From VAZQ01 sp963817135 (GTDB lineage Bacteria; Pseudomonadota; Alphaproteobacteria; Rhizobiales; Xanthobacteraceae), in assembly GCA_963817135.1 (NCBI GenBank), contig CAWFNG010000013.1, positions 442,051 to 506,050 on the forward strand: 64,000 nt of DNA, read 5' to 3'. The position numbers were made by a program, and so were the translations under genes. Under the pieces are notes generated by a model. That model saw nothing but the letters and a program-made list of their open reading frames with translations, searched no databases and was not told where the DNA came from. Position 1 is the stretch's first letter; each line of letters starts with the position of its first letter. This document shows positions 36,716 to 45,614 of the stretch, in pieces.

Positions 36716-36954
36716 CTGAGCATAAGCTCAAAAGTGATGTGGGCCCGCGCGGTCGATATCCCAAGTGCTTACCCTACTTTAGCCGATTGAAATTCTGAAC
36801 AACGAACTTGAATTCCAACTCAAGGGAGCTATCCTTGTGTTTCTGCATGACAGGCAACAGCTGCGCTTGGTCTTCCTGGCCGGAGTTCTGCTTGGGATCG
36901 CCGTTCATGCTTCGGCTGAATTTGGGTTAGCAGCGCTAGCAAGTCGACGCCGCA
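36716..36954. other. Gap between the GT9 remnant and the GT-C gene
   Basis: About 240 bases. The only candidate content is a short frame with a good ribosome site at 36837 (listed separately). Otherwise nothing recognisable. Confidence 0.4.
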
Positions 36955-36971
36955 ATGCTTGCTTGGAATAA
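36837..36971 (+). CDS. Possible 44-residue small membrane protein upstream of the GT-C gene
   Basis: GTG at 36837 is preceded by AAGGGAG at an 8-base spacing. The product reads MFLHDRQQLRLVFLAGVLLG then IAVHASAEFGLAALASRRR, one hydrophobic helix between basic ends. Its stop at 36969-36971 overlaps the GT-C start at 36955, as coupled genes do. There is no family match I can name, and it could be chance. Confidence 0.25.
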   Translation: MFLHDRQQLRLVFLAGVLLGIAVHASAEFGLAALASRRRNACLE

Positions 36972-38445
36972 GAGCCAATCCAAGTTGCTAATACGGCAGC
37001 TGCTGATAAGGCTGCGGGGGGTCTCTGCGACCATCAGGGATAAAGTGCGGGCTCTTACGGATCAACTTTTTACCGACCAATTCGGCCGGTTCGACCTCCG
37101 CCTGTTTTTCGTCTTTCTGATCGTCAACGGGTTGGTGTTGTTTAATGCCGTCTTCCACGACCCATTCGTCCAGTATGACGCTGGTGGGCATATCGCGTAT
37201 GTGCTCGCTTTAGCTGAGCTCCATCTACCTACGTCCAGTGAATCGACTGAATTTTTCTCGGCACCGCTGCCCTATGCCTTACCGGCTCTCGCCAAGGCCG
37301 CCGGGCTGAGCCTATGGTGGGCGATAAAGCTCGGCCAGATGTTCAACGTCGTGCTCTCGGTAGGCATCACCAGCTTGCTGATCGTCCTTTGTCGCTCTGC
37401 GAAACCGGATGACGGTGACCTAGCTCTGATCGCGCTGATGTGCCTCGGGATGCTGCCCGTCTACTATAGGACCATGGCTTTCATGCGCGGGCGAGCCCTA
37501 CGTGGCCTTCCTGACGCTAGCCGCGATAGCGGCGACCTCCCGTGCCCTCACCGCCAGCAGACGCTCGCTAAGCGATGCGGTCGTGCCGGGGTTATGCTGG
37601 GGGCTGCTGTTATTGGCAAGGCAGTGGGGCGCGCTGGCCGCAGCAGGGCTGGCGATAGGCGTATGGCTGACGGCACTTCGGGAGCGGAGCCGCCATGACG
37701 TTGCCATCGGGCTGATCGCGCCATTGGTCGCGCTATTAGTGAGCGGCTGGTTTTACGGCTGGTTATGGATAAGTCATGGCAGCCCGATCGCCTTTAATAC
37801 ATCTCCGACCACGCAGTGGGTGCTCTACAATCAGCCCGTTGATTTCTACATTGGGACCGGCAATGGGCGCCTTTTCACCGATCCCGTTGAGCCGTCGTTT
37901 CCCAATCAATTGATCCCTATTTTTTATGCCGAAACGTGGGGCGATTACTGGCATTATTTCTTGGACGTCGCAAACCCCAGCACCGCAAATCCCAGCAGGA
38001 GTTATCTGGGCCGCGTGAACCTGGTCGGGCTGCTGCCGACCGCGTTGGCGCTGGTCGCGTTTGGCACAGCTGCAGTCAGGCTCCCGGCGTTTTTAAGGGG
38101 CGGCGCGCCGGTCACGCCCCGCGAGATTATCCCGGTCATGGCCGTGTTGGTCATCGGCGTTTCGGCGCTCGGTTATCTGTGGTTCCTCATCAGATATCCA
38201 GTCCCGGGACGGGCGATACCATCAAAGCGACGTACATGCTGCATGTCTTCGCTCCGCTGGCATTCTTGACCGCTGACTTCGTGCGGCGAATTCGTGTGCC
38301 GCCGACCGCGTGTGTTATCGCGTGGGGGCTACTTATGGCGCACAATGCGCCAGCTTTGATCACGCGCCATGGTATTGGCGCGCCGAAAGTGTCAGAAGAG
38401 GCGGTCTATCTTCACATGCTGGGCCGCCAAGTCCCAAGCCCGTGA
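36955..38445 (+). pseudogene. Polytopic GT-C-like membrane glycosyltransferase (two frame breaks)
   Basis: About 495 residues. After a basic N-terminus come FFVFLIVNGLVLFNAVFHDP and FVQYDAGGHIAYVLALAELH, a first periplasmic loop with the acidic residue and histidine typical of GT-C enzymes. Hydrophobic spans follow. Near 37490 the frame shifts (GEPYVAFLTLAAIAATSRAL) and near 38210 again (TIKATYMLHVFAPLAFLTAD). A soluble periplasmic loop contains FYAETWGDYWHYFLD. The internal stretch 37740-37981 is duplicated at 35062. It probably transfers a sugar from a polyprenyl-phosphate donor on the periplasmic side. Confidence 0.6.
37740..37981 (+). repeat. Internal GT-C segment, original of the duplicated fragment (direct repeat B)
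   Basis: This 242-base stretch is repeated at 35062-35303. Here it lies in its natural context inside the GT-C reading frame, with coding sequence continuing on both sides, so this is the parental copy. The distance between copies is 2678 bases. Confidence 0.8.
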
Positions 38446-38829
38446 GCATTGCGAACGACACTGCGTGATGAGTTTTCTGCCGGTTCCCGGAGCAAGGAGG
38501 TTTCTCGTGAGGAATGGCTCGAATAACTTCGAAGCAATAACTGCGTATCCAGACCTTGCGAGATTGTTGAGCTGCATGCCAGGGAAAGTTGCGGTCAGAC
38601 TAGGTCTGGACGTCCAGTATGTCTATCAGCTTTGTTGAGGCGGATATTGTTGAGTTTAGAACCGCGACTGGAGTTACTGCTCGCACCATACCGGGCGGCA
38701 TGTGGGCTACAGGACACCAAAGACAAGCTCGCAGATTGACATGTCAAAACGGGCGGTGCAATTTTACGGCTGTTGGCTAGTTATGGCCCAATGTGATGGC
38801 AGATGCACTAGAAGGCAGGCTCGTATTAA
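38446..38829. other. Intergenic stretch without a recognisable gene
   Basis: About 380 bases between the GT-C gene and the second radical SAM gene. Short frames are present but have no ribosome site or recognisable product. No tRNA, terminator with a T-run, or insertion-sequence end is evident. It may be leftover sequence from the rearrangements in this stretch. Confidence 0.5.
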
Positions 38830-39867
38830 ATGATCATCGAATTATGGAAGATGCTTCCGGCTGGCGTGCGCGCCAGCGTACAACCACTGCATCGGCCGAT
38901 CAGGAACTACATCAAGCGTTCCCATTGGCGCCACCAGGTCCTTGCACACGGGATGCAGCAGGACATCAAAATCTACAATGAACTCGCTGCCAATGCTTTT
39001 CGGCCAAAAAGTGTGTCGGTGCAAATTTCCCGCAGATGCAATCTGACCTGTTCCATGTGTGGTTGGGAAATTTGGCAACGCAATGAAGGCACCATGTCGC
39101 TTGAGATATTCAGGCGCGTGATCCAACAGATGAAGGCTTTTAATATCCCGTTGATGCAATTCAGTGCCGCCCAGGGCGAGCCGTTGTTAAATCCACGCGC
39201 TAAAGATTTTATCGCAATGGCAATGGATGCCGAGATTGGTATTATTCTCAATACCAATTGTACTACATTGGGCAAGCGCAATATTGAAACGTTGGTTGAA
39301 GCTGCTAAACGCGGAAAACTCCGCATACAGGCTTCTTTTTCGGGCTATGATAAAATTAGTCATGAAAACATTTATGTGGGATCAAAGTTTGAGGATACAT
39401 CCCGCAAACTCAAAGCCTGTTACGAAGCATTTGCAAACGCTGGCGTAACGGATAAGTTTTTCGTTCATGGGATCATCCGTCAAGGCGACAAGCAAAAGCA
39501 TCTGGATTATTTAGCCTCGCTTGGGGTTCCAGAAAAACTCACGCATATCCATTATCCCGATAATTTTGCAGGCGTCATCAAGATTGATCGCCGGCGGAAC
39601 TCATACCGGACAGACGAACAATTCAAGCTTCGTTCGCTTCGCTTATGCTCAATCCTTATTGACCAAATCGTGGTCTATGACGATGTGAGGTATCGGCTTG
39701 TGCCTGCCGCGACAGTGAAAACGTCATGAACATCGGCAACATCAAAACACAGAACTCTATTTGAAATGCGCAATAGTCCCAAGTTTAAGAAGATGGTGAA
39801 TGCTTTCATGATGAGAAACATAAAAGACATGCCACTATGCAACAAATGTGACCTTCCTTATGGCTAG
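38830..39867 (+). pseudogene. Radical SAM/SPASM protein (frame breaks in the C-terminal domain)
   Basis: About 345 residues. VQISRRCNLTCSMCGWEIW near residue 64 carries CX3CX2C for the [4Fe-4S] cluster. FSAAQGEPLLNPRAKDF and IGIILNTNCTTLGKRNIETL follow. The main frame runs to 39729, but near 39700 and 39770 two shifts are needed to read SACACRDSENVMNIGNIKT and MRNIKDMPLCNKCDLPYG, the cysteine-rich SPASM-like end, stopping at 39867. ATG 38830 is used. The region is AT-richer than most of the window. The role is unknown; modification of a sugar or a peptide are both possible. Confidence 0.68.
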
Positions 39868-40185
39868 ATATTGGACAAATTATTCCTAATTGGAATTGTC
39901 ATAATTCTTTTCTTTAATGCGCTTGGCATCGAGATCTGCGGCAGACAATCTGCGGACGCTCGGCGAATTACCGAGAGACGGAGTAATTTATTGAATCAGG
40001 AAATTGAGTGCGAGGAATTCAACTGCTGAATTCCGAAAACCAGCAGTGCAAGCGCTACCAGATCGTATTCAAGCCACCAGGTCTATCGCCACCGATTTAC
40101 AGCGGTCAGCTCGATTACATGTGGGACACTTGCAGCCAATTGGGTAGCGCCACCTTCTCACGGCGCACATCGGTAGCAGACCCGG
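39868..40185. other. Intergenic stretch with a short perfect inverted repeat
   Basis: About 318 bases between two convergent genes. GGAATTCA and TGAATTCC at about 40013-40033 form an 8-base-pair stem with a 5-base loop, but no T-run follows. Nothing else is recognised. A convergent terminator is expected somewhere here. Confidence 0.4.
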
Positions 40186-40878
40186 TCAAGGCGGATTGGT
40201 TAACGCCTGTTTTGCCAAAAGCCCTTCAGCAAGAAGAAAGTCATCTTCGTCGTCGATGTCGTGACATTCCAGACCCAGCATCGGAACGAAGGCCAACGGT
40301 GGAACATAAAGGCAATATCCTTTGTGCTCATATTCCGTGAGCACCTTTGAGTGAGAAATAACAAAAATAATGAAATTGACGTAGTCGAATGGCTTTAGGT
40401 CCTGGGTTCTGGGCGACCTTCCCGCAGGATCAAAGTTTTTTGGTTGCCCGTCAAAGATTAGATGCCTTCGCAGGCGCGTTGTCGTGAATAGCGTCGCATC
40501 GGAAGGGCCGCATGCATAAGCAGTCAGCACACGATCAATCGTTGCTGTTTTCAGAAACGGAGCCGTCGGATTAATCACAACGATAGTGCTACACTTAATA
40601 TGTTTCGCAAAATCGTATAGTATCTCGTCGGTCGTCACGTCTGACGTAGCGAGGACTGGGGACCTCATATAAGTTGCAACGCCTGTCGAAGCAGCAACTT
40701 CCGCAATCTCGGGACTCTCGGTATTCACATAGACCCGATCGAGCAAAGTCGACCGATGAGCCGTTTTGGCTACATACGTAACGAGCGGAACCCCTCCCAG
40801 GGGCCGCAGATTTTTTCGAGCCACGCGTTCACTTCCTAGGCGCGCCGGGATGTAAGCGACCGCACCTAGCTTTGACAT
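40186..40878 (-). CDS. CMP-N-acylneuraminate cytidylyltransferase-like protein (NeuA family)
   Basis: A 230-residue nucleotidyltransferase. AYIPARLGSERVARKNLRPL is the signature nucleotide-binding loop, in place of the usual IPARGGSKRIPRKN. VYVNTESPEIAEVA, MRSPVLATSDVTTDEIL and VVINPTAPFLKTATIDRVL are family blocks, and a C-terminal acidic HDIDDEDDFLLAE helps bind metal. Family members activate sialic acids, legionaminic/pseudaminic acids or Kdo-like keto-acids with CTP. No NeuB-type synthase lies in the window, so the keto-acid is unknown. The gene is preceded by the capsule-type glycosyltransferase about 195 bases upstream on the same strand. Confidence 0.8.
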   Translation of the reverse strand: MSKLGAVAYIPARLGSERVARKNLRPLGGVPLVTYVAKTAHRSTLLDRVYVNTESPEIAEVAASTGVATYMRSPVLATSDVTTDEILYDFAKHIKCSTIVVINPTAPFLKTATIDRVLTAYACGPSDATLFTTTRLRRHLIFDGQPKNFDPAGRSPRTQDLKPFDYVNFIIFVISHSKVLTEYEHKGYCLYVPPLAFVPMLGLECHDIDDEDDFLLAEGLLAKQALTNPP

Positions 40879-41073
40879 GTTGATTGGTGCCTCGTCGAGA
40901 TATCTTCAAATAAACTTTCCATCTCAGGCGTCACGACTTTTGCGTGGCCTTTCGACCACGCCGCAGCACAGCTTGATTCGAACCAGGCCGCCTTCAATGC
41001 CGTCAAACGGCCGCGTATTCTTTTGAGAAACCCGCTCGCTGCCTCGCCGAGTGGGCAAGATGGCGACAATCAT

Positions 41074-42537
41074 TCAGGCAGCATCCACGCGCCGGCCAGT
41101 TGCGGCACGCTTGAGGGCACGCAGCGGCGCTGTCACGCGCCAGCTCGTCGAATTGAGGATCGCGTCCCGTTCGTTGCGCAGCGCGTTTCGCTCGGCCAGC
41201 ATGTCAGCGCGCAGCACGTCCTCCTCCCATTGCTCGGTCTTTTGCAGGGGACTATCCGCGCTCTGCGCCGTCCACGCCATCATCAGACGATCGGCGTCCG
41301 CAGTTTCAACAAATCCATCGATCGGCTTGACCGCGGACCGCGCTGCCTCAATCCGCCGCGTCAGATAGTCCTTGAGCCAGCGGCCGTCGGTAAACAGTGT
41401 CGCGGGAACCAGATAGCGCTCCAGCAGCCAAGCCAGGAGCGCCTCCGACTTGCCGAATTGTCGTTGCCCGAGCCGATCGAAGAACGCTTCGAACGTCGGG
41501 GCATCTGCAAAATGGGATATCTCCGTCCCGGCTGGAGAGCCAACAATGCCGTCGAACAACAACGCCTGATGGCCGACGCCCGATGAAACAGTCCAAACGC
41601 CGTCGACCCGCGGGAGCAGAAACTGCGAAGGCGTCTGATACACCCTGGATTCCTCAAAAAATATCATGTTTGGAAATGACAGACGCAACTGATCGAGGTT
41701 CGCGCAAGGGCCGGTTCGCAGCAGAACTGGCTCGAAAAATGGATGCTCGGTGACGATGACCCCGACATCTGCAGGCGCGGCTGCCAGAACGTCGTACAGA
41801 AACTCAAACTGGGTGCGATAATCTGATTGCGCATCGAAGAAGACCTCATTCGATGTCTGCAATGGCAGCAGAAAGACCCGATCAAAATGCCGTCGCAAAT
41901 CCAACGCGGCAAAGGGATCCAGCAATTTCAGACGCGCCGCCATGGTCGAACGAAATGCCGACACCAGAGCACGTCCTTCGAGCGTGACTGGGTAGGCCAA
42001 ATCCTTCCCGTTGACTTGCGCAATGGCCGATCGGCCATGTGTGCCCAGATGGTCGAAATACAAGCTGAACGGATAAGGATCCTTTGCAAAATGACCGCGG
42101 TCGACATGTAGCCGAAGCGCACGCGGCCACAATGCAGACGCGTAATCGGCTTCCCCAGCAAAACCGATGACGACATCGGGCTCGAAGCCAGCAGCCTGGC
42201 TTGCGATAGCGTCCGCGATGACGTGAAGGGCCGGGAAATCCTCCCCACTCGCTTCATAGAGGATGCTGTCCAATGCTGTGGGAAGGACGCCTGTCGCCCT
42301 TATCTTTCGATATAGCGACACCTCATCCAGTAATACCAGCCGCAGCCCAGTCAGCAGCCGGACCTTGCCGCTTCCGATCGCCCAGTCCTTGAACCAGGCG
42401 CCTGTGATGAGCATGCACTCACACGACGCCTCTCGGTGCAGGGATTGCAGGAGCCTGGCAAGGATCTCGCTCCATGACAGTCCCTGGCAAGGACCGCGCT
42501 GATGCACGAGCGGGTTGACGATGCAAGCAATCTTCAT
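41074..42537 (-). CDS. Capsule/O-antigen type glycosyltransferase-like protein
   Basis: About 487 residues from ATG 42537 (MKIACIVNPLVHQRGPCQGL). FEPDVVIGFAGEADYASALW, HVDRGHFAKDPYPFSLYFDH, HFDRVFLLPLQTSNEVFFDA, IVTEHPFF and WTVSSGVGHQALLFDGIVGS form a GT-B-like pattern reminiscent of capsule polysaccharide synthesis proteins (KpsC/KpsS-like), though not enough to name it. The extreme C-terminus, RNERDAILNSTSWRVTAPLR, is a tail often found on bacterial glycosyltransferases and is preceded by a coiled coil. A start at 42591 would overlap the opposite strand frame more deeply. Confidence 0.65.
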   Translation of the reverse strand: MKIACIVNPLVHQRGPCQGLSWSEILARLLQSLHREASCECMLITGAWFKDWAIGSGKVRLLTGLRLVLLDEVSLYRKIRATGVLPTALDSILYEASGEDFPALHVIADAIASQAAGFEPDVVIGFAGEADYASALWPRALRLHVDRGHFAKDPYPFSLYFDHLGTHGRSAIAQVNGKDLAYPVTLEGRALVSAFRSTMAARLKLLDPFAALDLRRHFDRVFLLPLQTSNEVFFDAQSDYRTQFEFLYDVLAAAPADVGVIVTEHPFFEPVLLRTGPCANLDQLRLSFPNMIFFEESRVYQTPSQFLLPRVDGVWTVSSGVGHQALLFDGIVGSPAGTEISHFADAPTFEAFFDRLGQRQFGKSEALLAWLLERYLVPATLFTDGRWLKDYLTRRIEAARSAVKPIDGFVETADADRLMMAWTAQSADSPLQKTEQWEEDVLRADMLAERNALRNERDAILNSTSWRVTAPLRALKRAATGRRVDAA

Positions 42538-42894
42538 ACGCCCTTGTCCAAAATTGTCGGTATCCTGCGTGCGACTTACGAACCCCGGCAAAACAACGCT
42601 ATCTCTGTCAACCTTTCCGAAACATTACAAGCAGATTACCGCGGGCATAAAAATTGCATAAACGCTGCACTGCTCATTGTGGACGGCGATGCGGTTTTTA
42701 TTCAGCCAAAAACCGGCGACCGCCTTCACGCTTACGAGGACGATTACGCTAGATCGGCAAACCACTATAAAGGCGACCCGGACGGTGGCTACCGGGCTTT
42801 TGTGTTCACAAACTATGTGAGCGCCGAACAGATCGTTAAATTGCGGGACCGCGTGGAACGGGGGATATGGGCGGCACTCCGCATCCCCTTTTAA
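42502..42894 (+). CDS. Possible small hypothetical protein, weakly supported
   Basis: A 130-codon frame that overlaps the 5' end of the minus-strand glycosyltransferase by about 36 bases. The region after the overlap reads VNLSETLQADYRGHKNC, LLIVDGDAVFIQPKTGD and HYKGDPDGGYRAFVFTNYV, which looks protein-like but matches no family I know. There is no clear ribosome site. If it is not real, 42538-42949 holds no gene. Confidence 0.25.
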   Translation: MHERVDDASNLHTPLSKIVGILRATYEPRQNNAISVNLSETLQADYRGHKNCINAALLIVDGDAVFIQPKTGDRLHAYEDDYARSANHYKGDPDGGYRAFVFTNYVSAEQIVKLRDRVERGIWAALRIPF

Positions 42895-42949
42895 CCCAAG
42901 TGCTGCTGCGCGGCGTTATGATCACTCAATTCGCCACTTCGTGCAGTTC

Positions 42950-45491
42950 TTAATCGATCAGCCCGCTGTTTGTCTGGACCAACTCCCTTAAGCGCAGCTT
43001 ATCTGCGCGTTCTTTATCGAGATGACGGCATTGCGGGTGGTCGAATGGTCCAAAGTTGTAAGCAATTCGCGCGTCGAGACGGCCTCGAAAGAGAACCCCG
43101 GTCTGCTGCAGATTGACTGGAAGGAGACGCGTGTCGCCCGTCATCGACTGCAAGCGAAGACATGCGCTGTACTCGAATGGCAACGCCAAAAGGCTCCAGC
43201 CGGCACTCTCTGCTCGAACGCGCAGTGTCGGTCCTCGATCGACAACAACCTCGACTGCTGTTGCCGGAACAAGCGGAAAGCTTAATTGCTCCTCCGCGAC
43301 CGCGTCACGCTCCGGATCGAACGAATCTTGACTGAGACGTTCGAGCGCTGCCACGGCAGTCGTGACCGGCATTACGTGCACCGGGGAATATTGGCCAACA
43401 TTCACGCCATCGAGACGAAAAATTCGCAGAGGCGTGGTCCCGGCACTGGTTTCATAAATCAAAACACCGGCTGGAATTTTCTCAACGTCGGTAACAACCA
43501 ATCGAACACCGGAAAGCCGTGCAATGCGCAGATTGAAGACCCGTAGGGGGAAGTGGGATTTATCGTTGATCGGATCTGCCTTGTTGGCAAAAAACGCGTG
43601 AAGAAACGCAAAGGTCACGGGCGATGTCCAGTGCCAGTGTTCGTTAGTAATGGGAATGTCAAAAGGAAGTAAATCCATATAATGGTCGTTACCGAGGAAC
43701 GTTCGGTAGTGTCCTATGAGCACGTCCGAGATCGAACCGGGCCCGCCCAGCCATTGCACGCCAGGCGGTGCATTGATTGCCGGAAGTACCAACACCCGCC
43801 CGCGGAACGGTCCGCCTTCGTGCAGGCCGACCTCGCGCTTGAGCAGCTGAACGGAAGGCGGCTCTGCCGGCGGATATAGAACACCTTCATTTGGCGGTGT
43901 AACACGGATGTAGTTGACGAGGGCAACTCCCGCTACGCTCCAATAAATCAACGGCCTAAACGGAAGGAGCAGCTGCGGTGATCCGACTGCGGCTATGGCA
44001 CTGATGCCCTGTAACCACGCCTTCAGCCAACGATCTACGCACGCAAATAGAAAAACACAGAAAAGACTGAAGAAAAAAATCAAAAATGGCTCATGAAATA
44101 CCTCGGAATAGAACATCGAAATGGGGAACCGGATAGTCAGGGCATTCATCGCACCCAGGCTTAATATTCCGATCTCGCAAACAATTACCGCAATCGCAAA
44201 ACGCCTCAATGAGGCTGGCCCTGTAACTATCGACACTATTAATGTAATAATGGAGAGGATCATAACGGCGCAGGCACGCAAATCATTGCGCAGGAAAGCG
44301 CCCGCCATCGAAGATCCAAGCAAGAGCTGCTTGCTTGGAACAGGGGGGAACAGATGAATAAAGTACGAGCTAAATGTATATGAGTATAGATTTGGCAAGA
44401 AGCTTGCAAAACCTGTCAAGACGAGCACCAGCCCGAGCGCTCCGCCAGAAGCAAGCTTCCAATAGAATTCTGTCTTGGTGGTGGATGTAACAAGGAAAGC
44501 GGCGCAATAAAGGAGAATTACGGGTATAGTAAAAATTGCACCTTGAGAAAACGCCAGCAGAACGAGCGCGCACAAAAATGAAAAACAGAAAGCCAAGGTG
44601 AGGTTCGCCGAGGCAGTCGGGCGCTGCCCCAAAAACAAGAATGATATTGCACATAATAAACAGAGAAGCCCGACTTCGTACCACCACAATCCGAGGATGA
44701 GCTGGTTGGTAAACAGGAAAGGCGGAACTACGTACAGAACTTTATCGAGTCCGGCAGGGACTGTAACGATCAACGAGCTAAGTCCGGCAACGAGAACTCT
44801 TGGTATGGGACGCAATCCAACCCAACCGGCAAGGAACCAGAGCATGAGAAATGTAATCAGGAAAAAACAGGCGACTGCCAATTCGATTTCGCGACCGGGA
44901 GCAATAACATGAGACAGGCCTAAAATCGGCGCCAAGTTGCCGTTGAGCGGAACCTGCATTGCGAAATTGTTCAGGATATTGCCGGCAAGAGAAAAGAAGG
45001 GCGTGCCCCAATTTATGTCATAGTCGATGGCTGCCTGATGCCAGTGTTGATCGAATTGGCCGGAGAGATGCCACTTGGATCGAGCCAAGAACAACGCGAA
45101 CGCCAGGACACAAAAGGCAGCGATCAGGCCGGCCTGTACATACTCTCGGTCGACTCTGCGTTGAATTTTCCTCTCAAAAAGGAGCTTGGCAGCATCGGTC
45201 GCAGTCACTCTCCATAGCGATCTTGCCGGAGCTGGAGGGAGGATGGATTGCTGCATTTCTCGTGACGACCGAACTGATCGCACAATCGTCGAAAGCAAGC
45301 ACCTGATAAGCCCAGCTGCAAAAAATCAGCAGCCAAATCCAGTGGAACGCCTCCAAGCGCTTGATGCGGAAAATCCGATAAAGAATAAAACTCTCATTCT
45401 CGCCGAGCCCGATATAAGGCCCGACCAGCGTGATAGCGACCAGCGCCAACAACGTCAGCTGCAATCCAATAAAGAAACGCGGTCGGATCAT
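42950..45491 (-). CDS. Large polytopic membrane protein with C-terminal periplasmic domain, tandem paralogue A (one frame break)
   Basis: About 845 residues after joining frames near 45270. The N-terminus MIRPRFFIGLQLTLLALVA belongs to one frame; the rest starts after SSREMQQS. Roughly 11-12 hydrophobic spans are followed by a soluble 300-residue region with LGNDHYMDLLPFDIPITNEH, FPLRVFNLRIARLSGVRLVV, LRIFRLDGVNVGQYSPVHV and WSLLALPFEYSACLRL. I do not recognise the family with certainty. The build resembles YfhO-like or GT-C membrane enzymes of surface polymers. It lies about 120 bases downstream of paralogue B. Confidence 0.68.
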
Positions 45492-45614
45492 CAGGCCTTT
45501 CCAATTCCGGGGCCCGATGCGTGGGCTGATCTTGAATTAAAAGATTTGCTCGATATGCCGATCATCTAGAAACCTCGTCTATCGCCCGCAAAAATGAGCG
45601 CGCCATTACGCCGC

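Noticed and set aside
40866..41069. A 67-codon minus-strand frame between the NeuA-like and capsule-type glycosyltransferase genes
   Set aside because: Its 3' end overlaps the NeuA-like start, but the product has no recognisable feature and no ribosome site. It is possible but unsupported.
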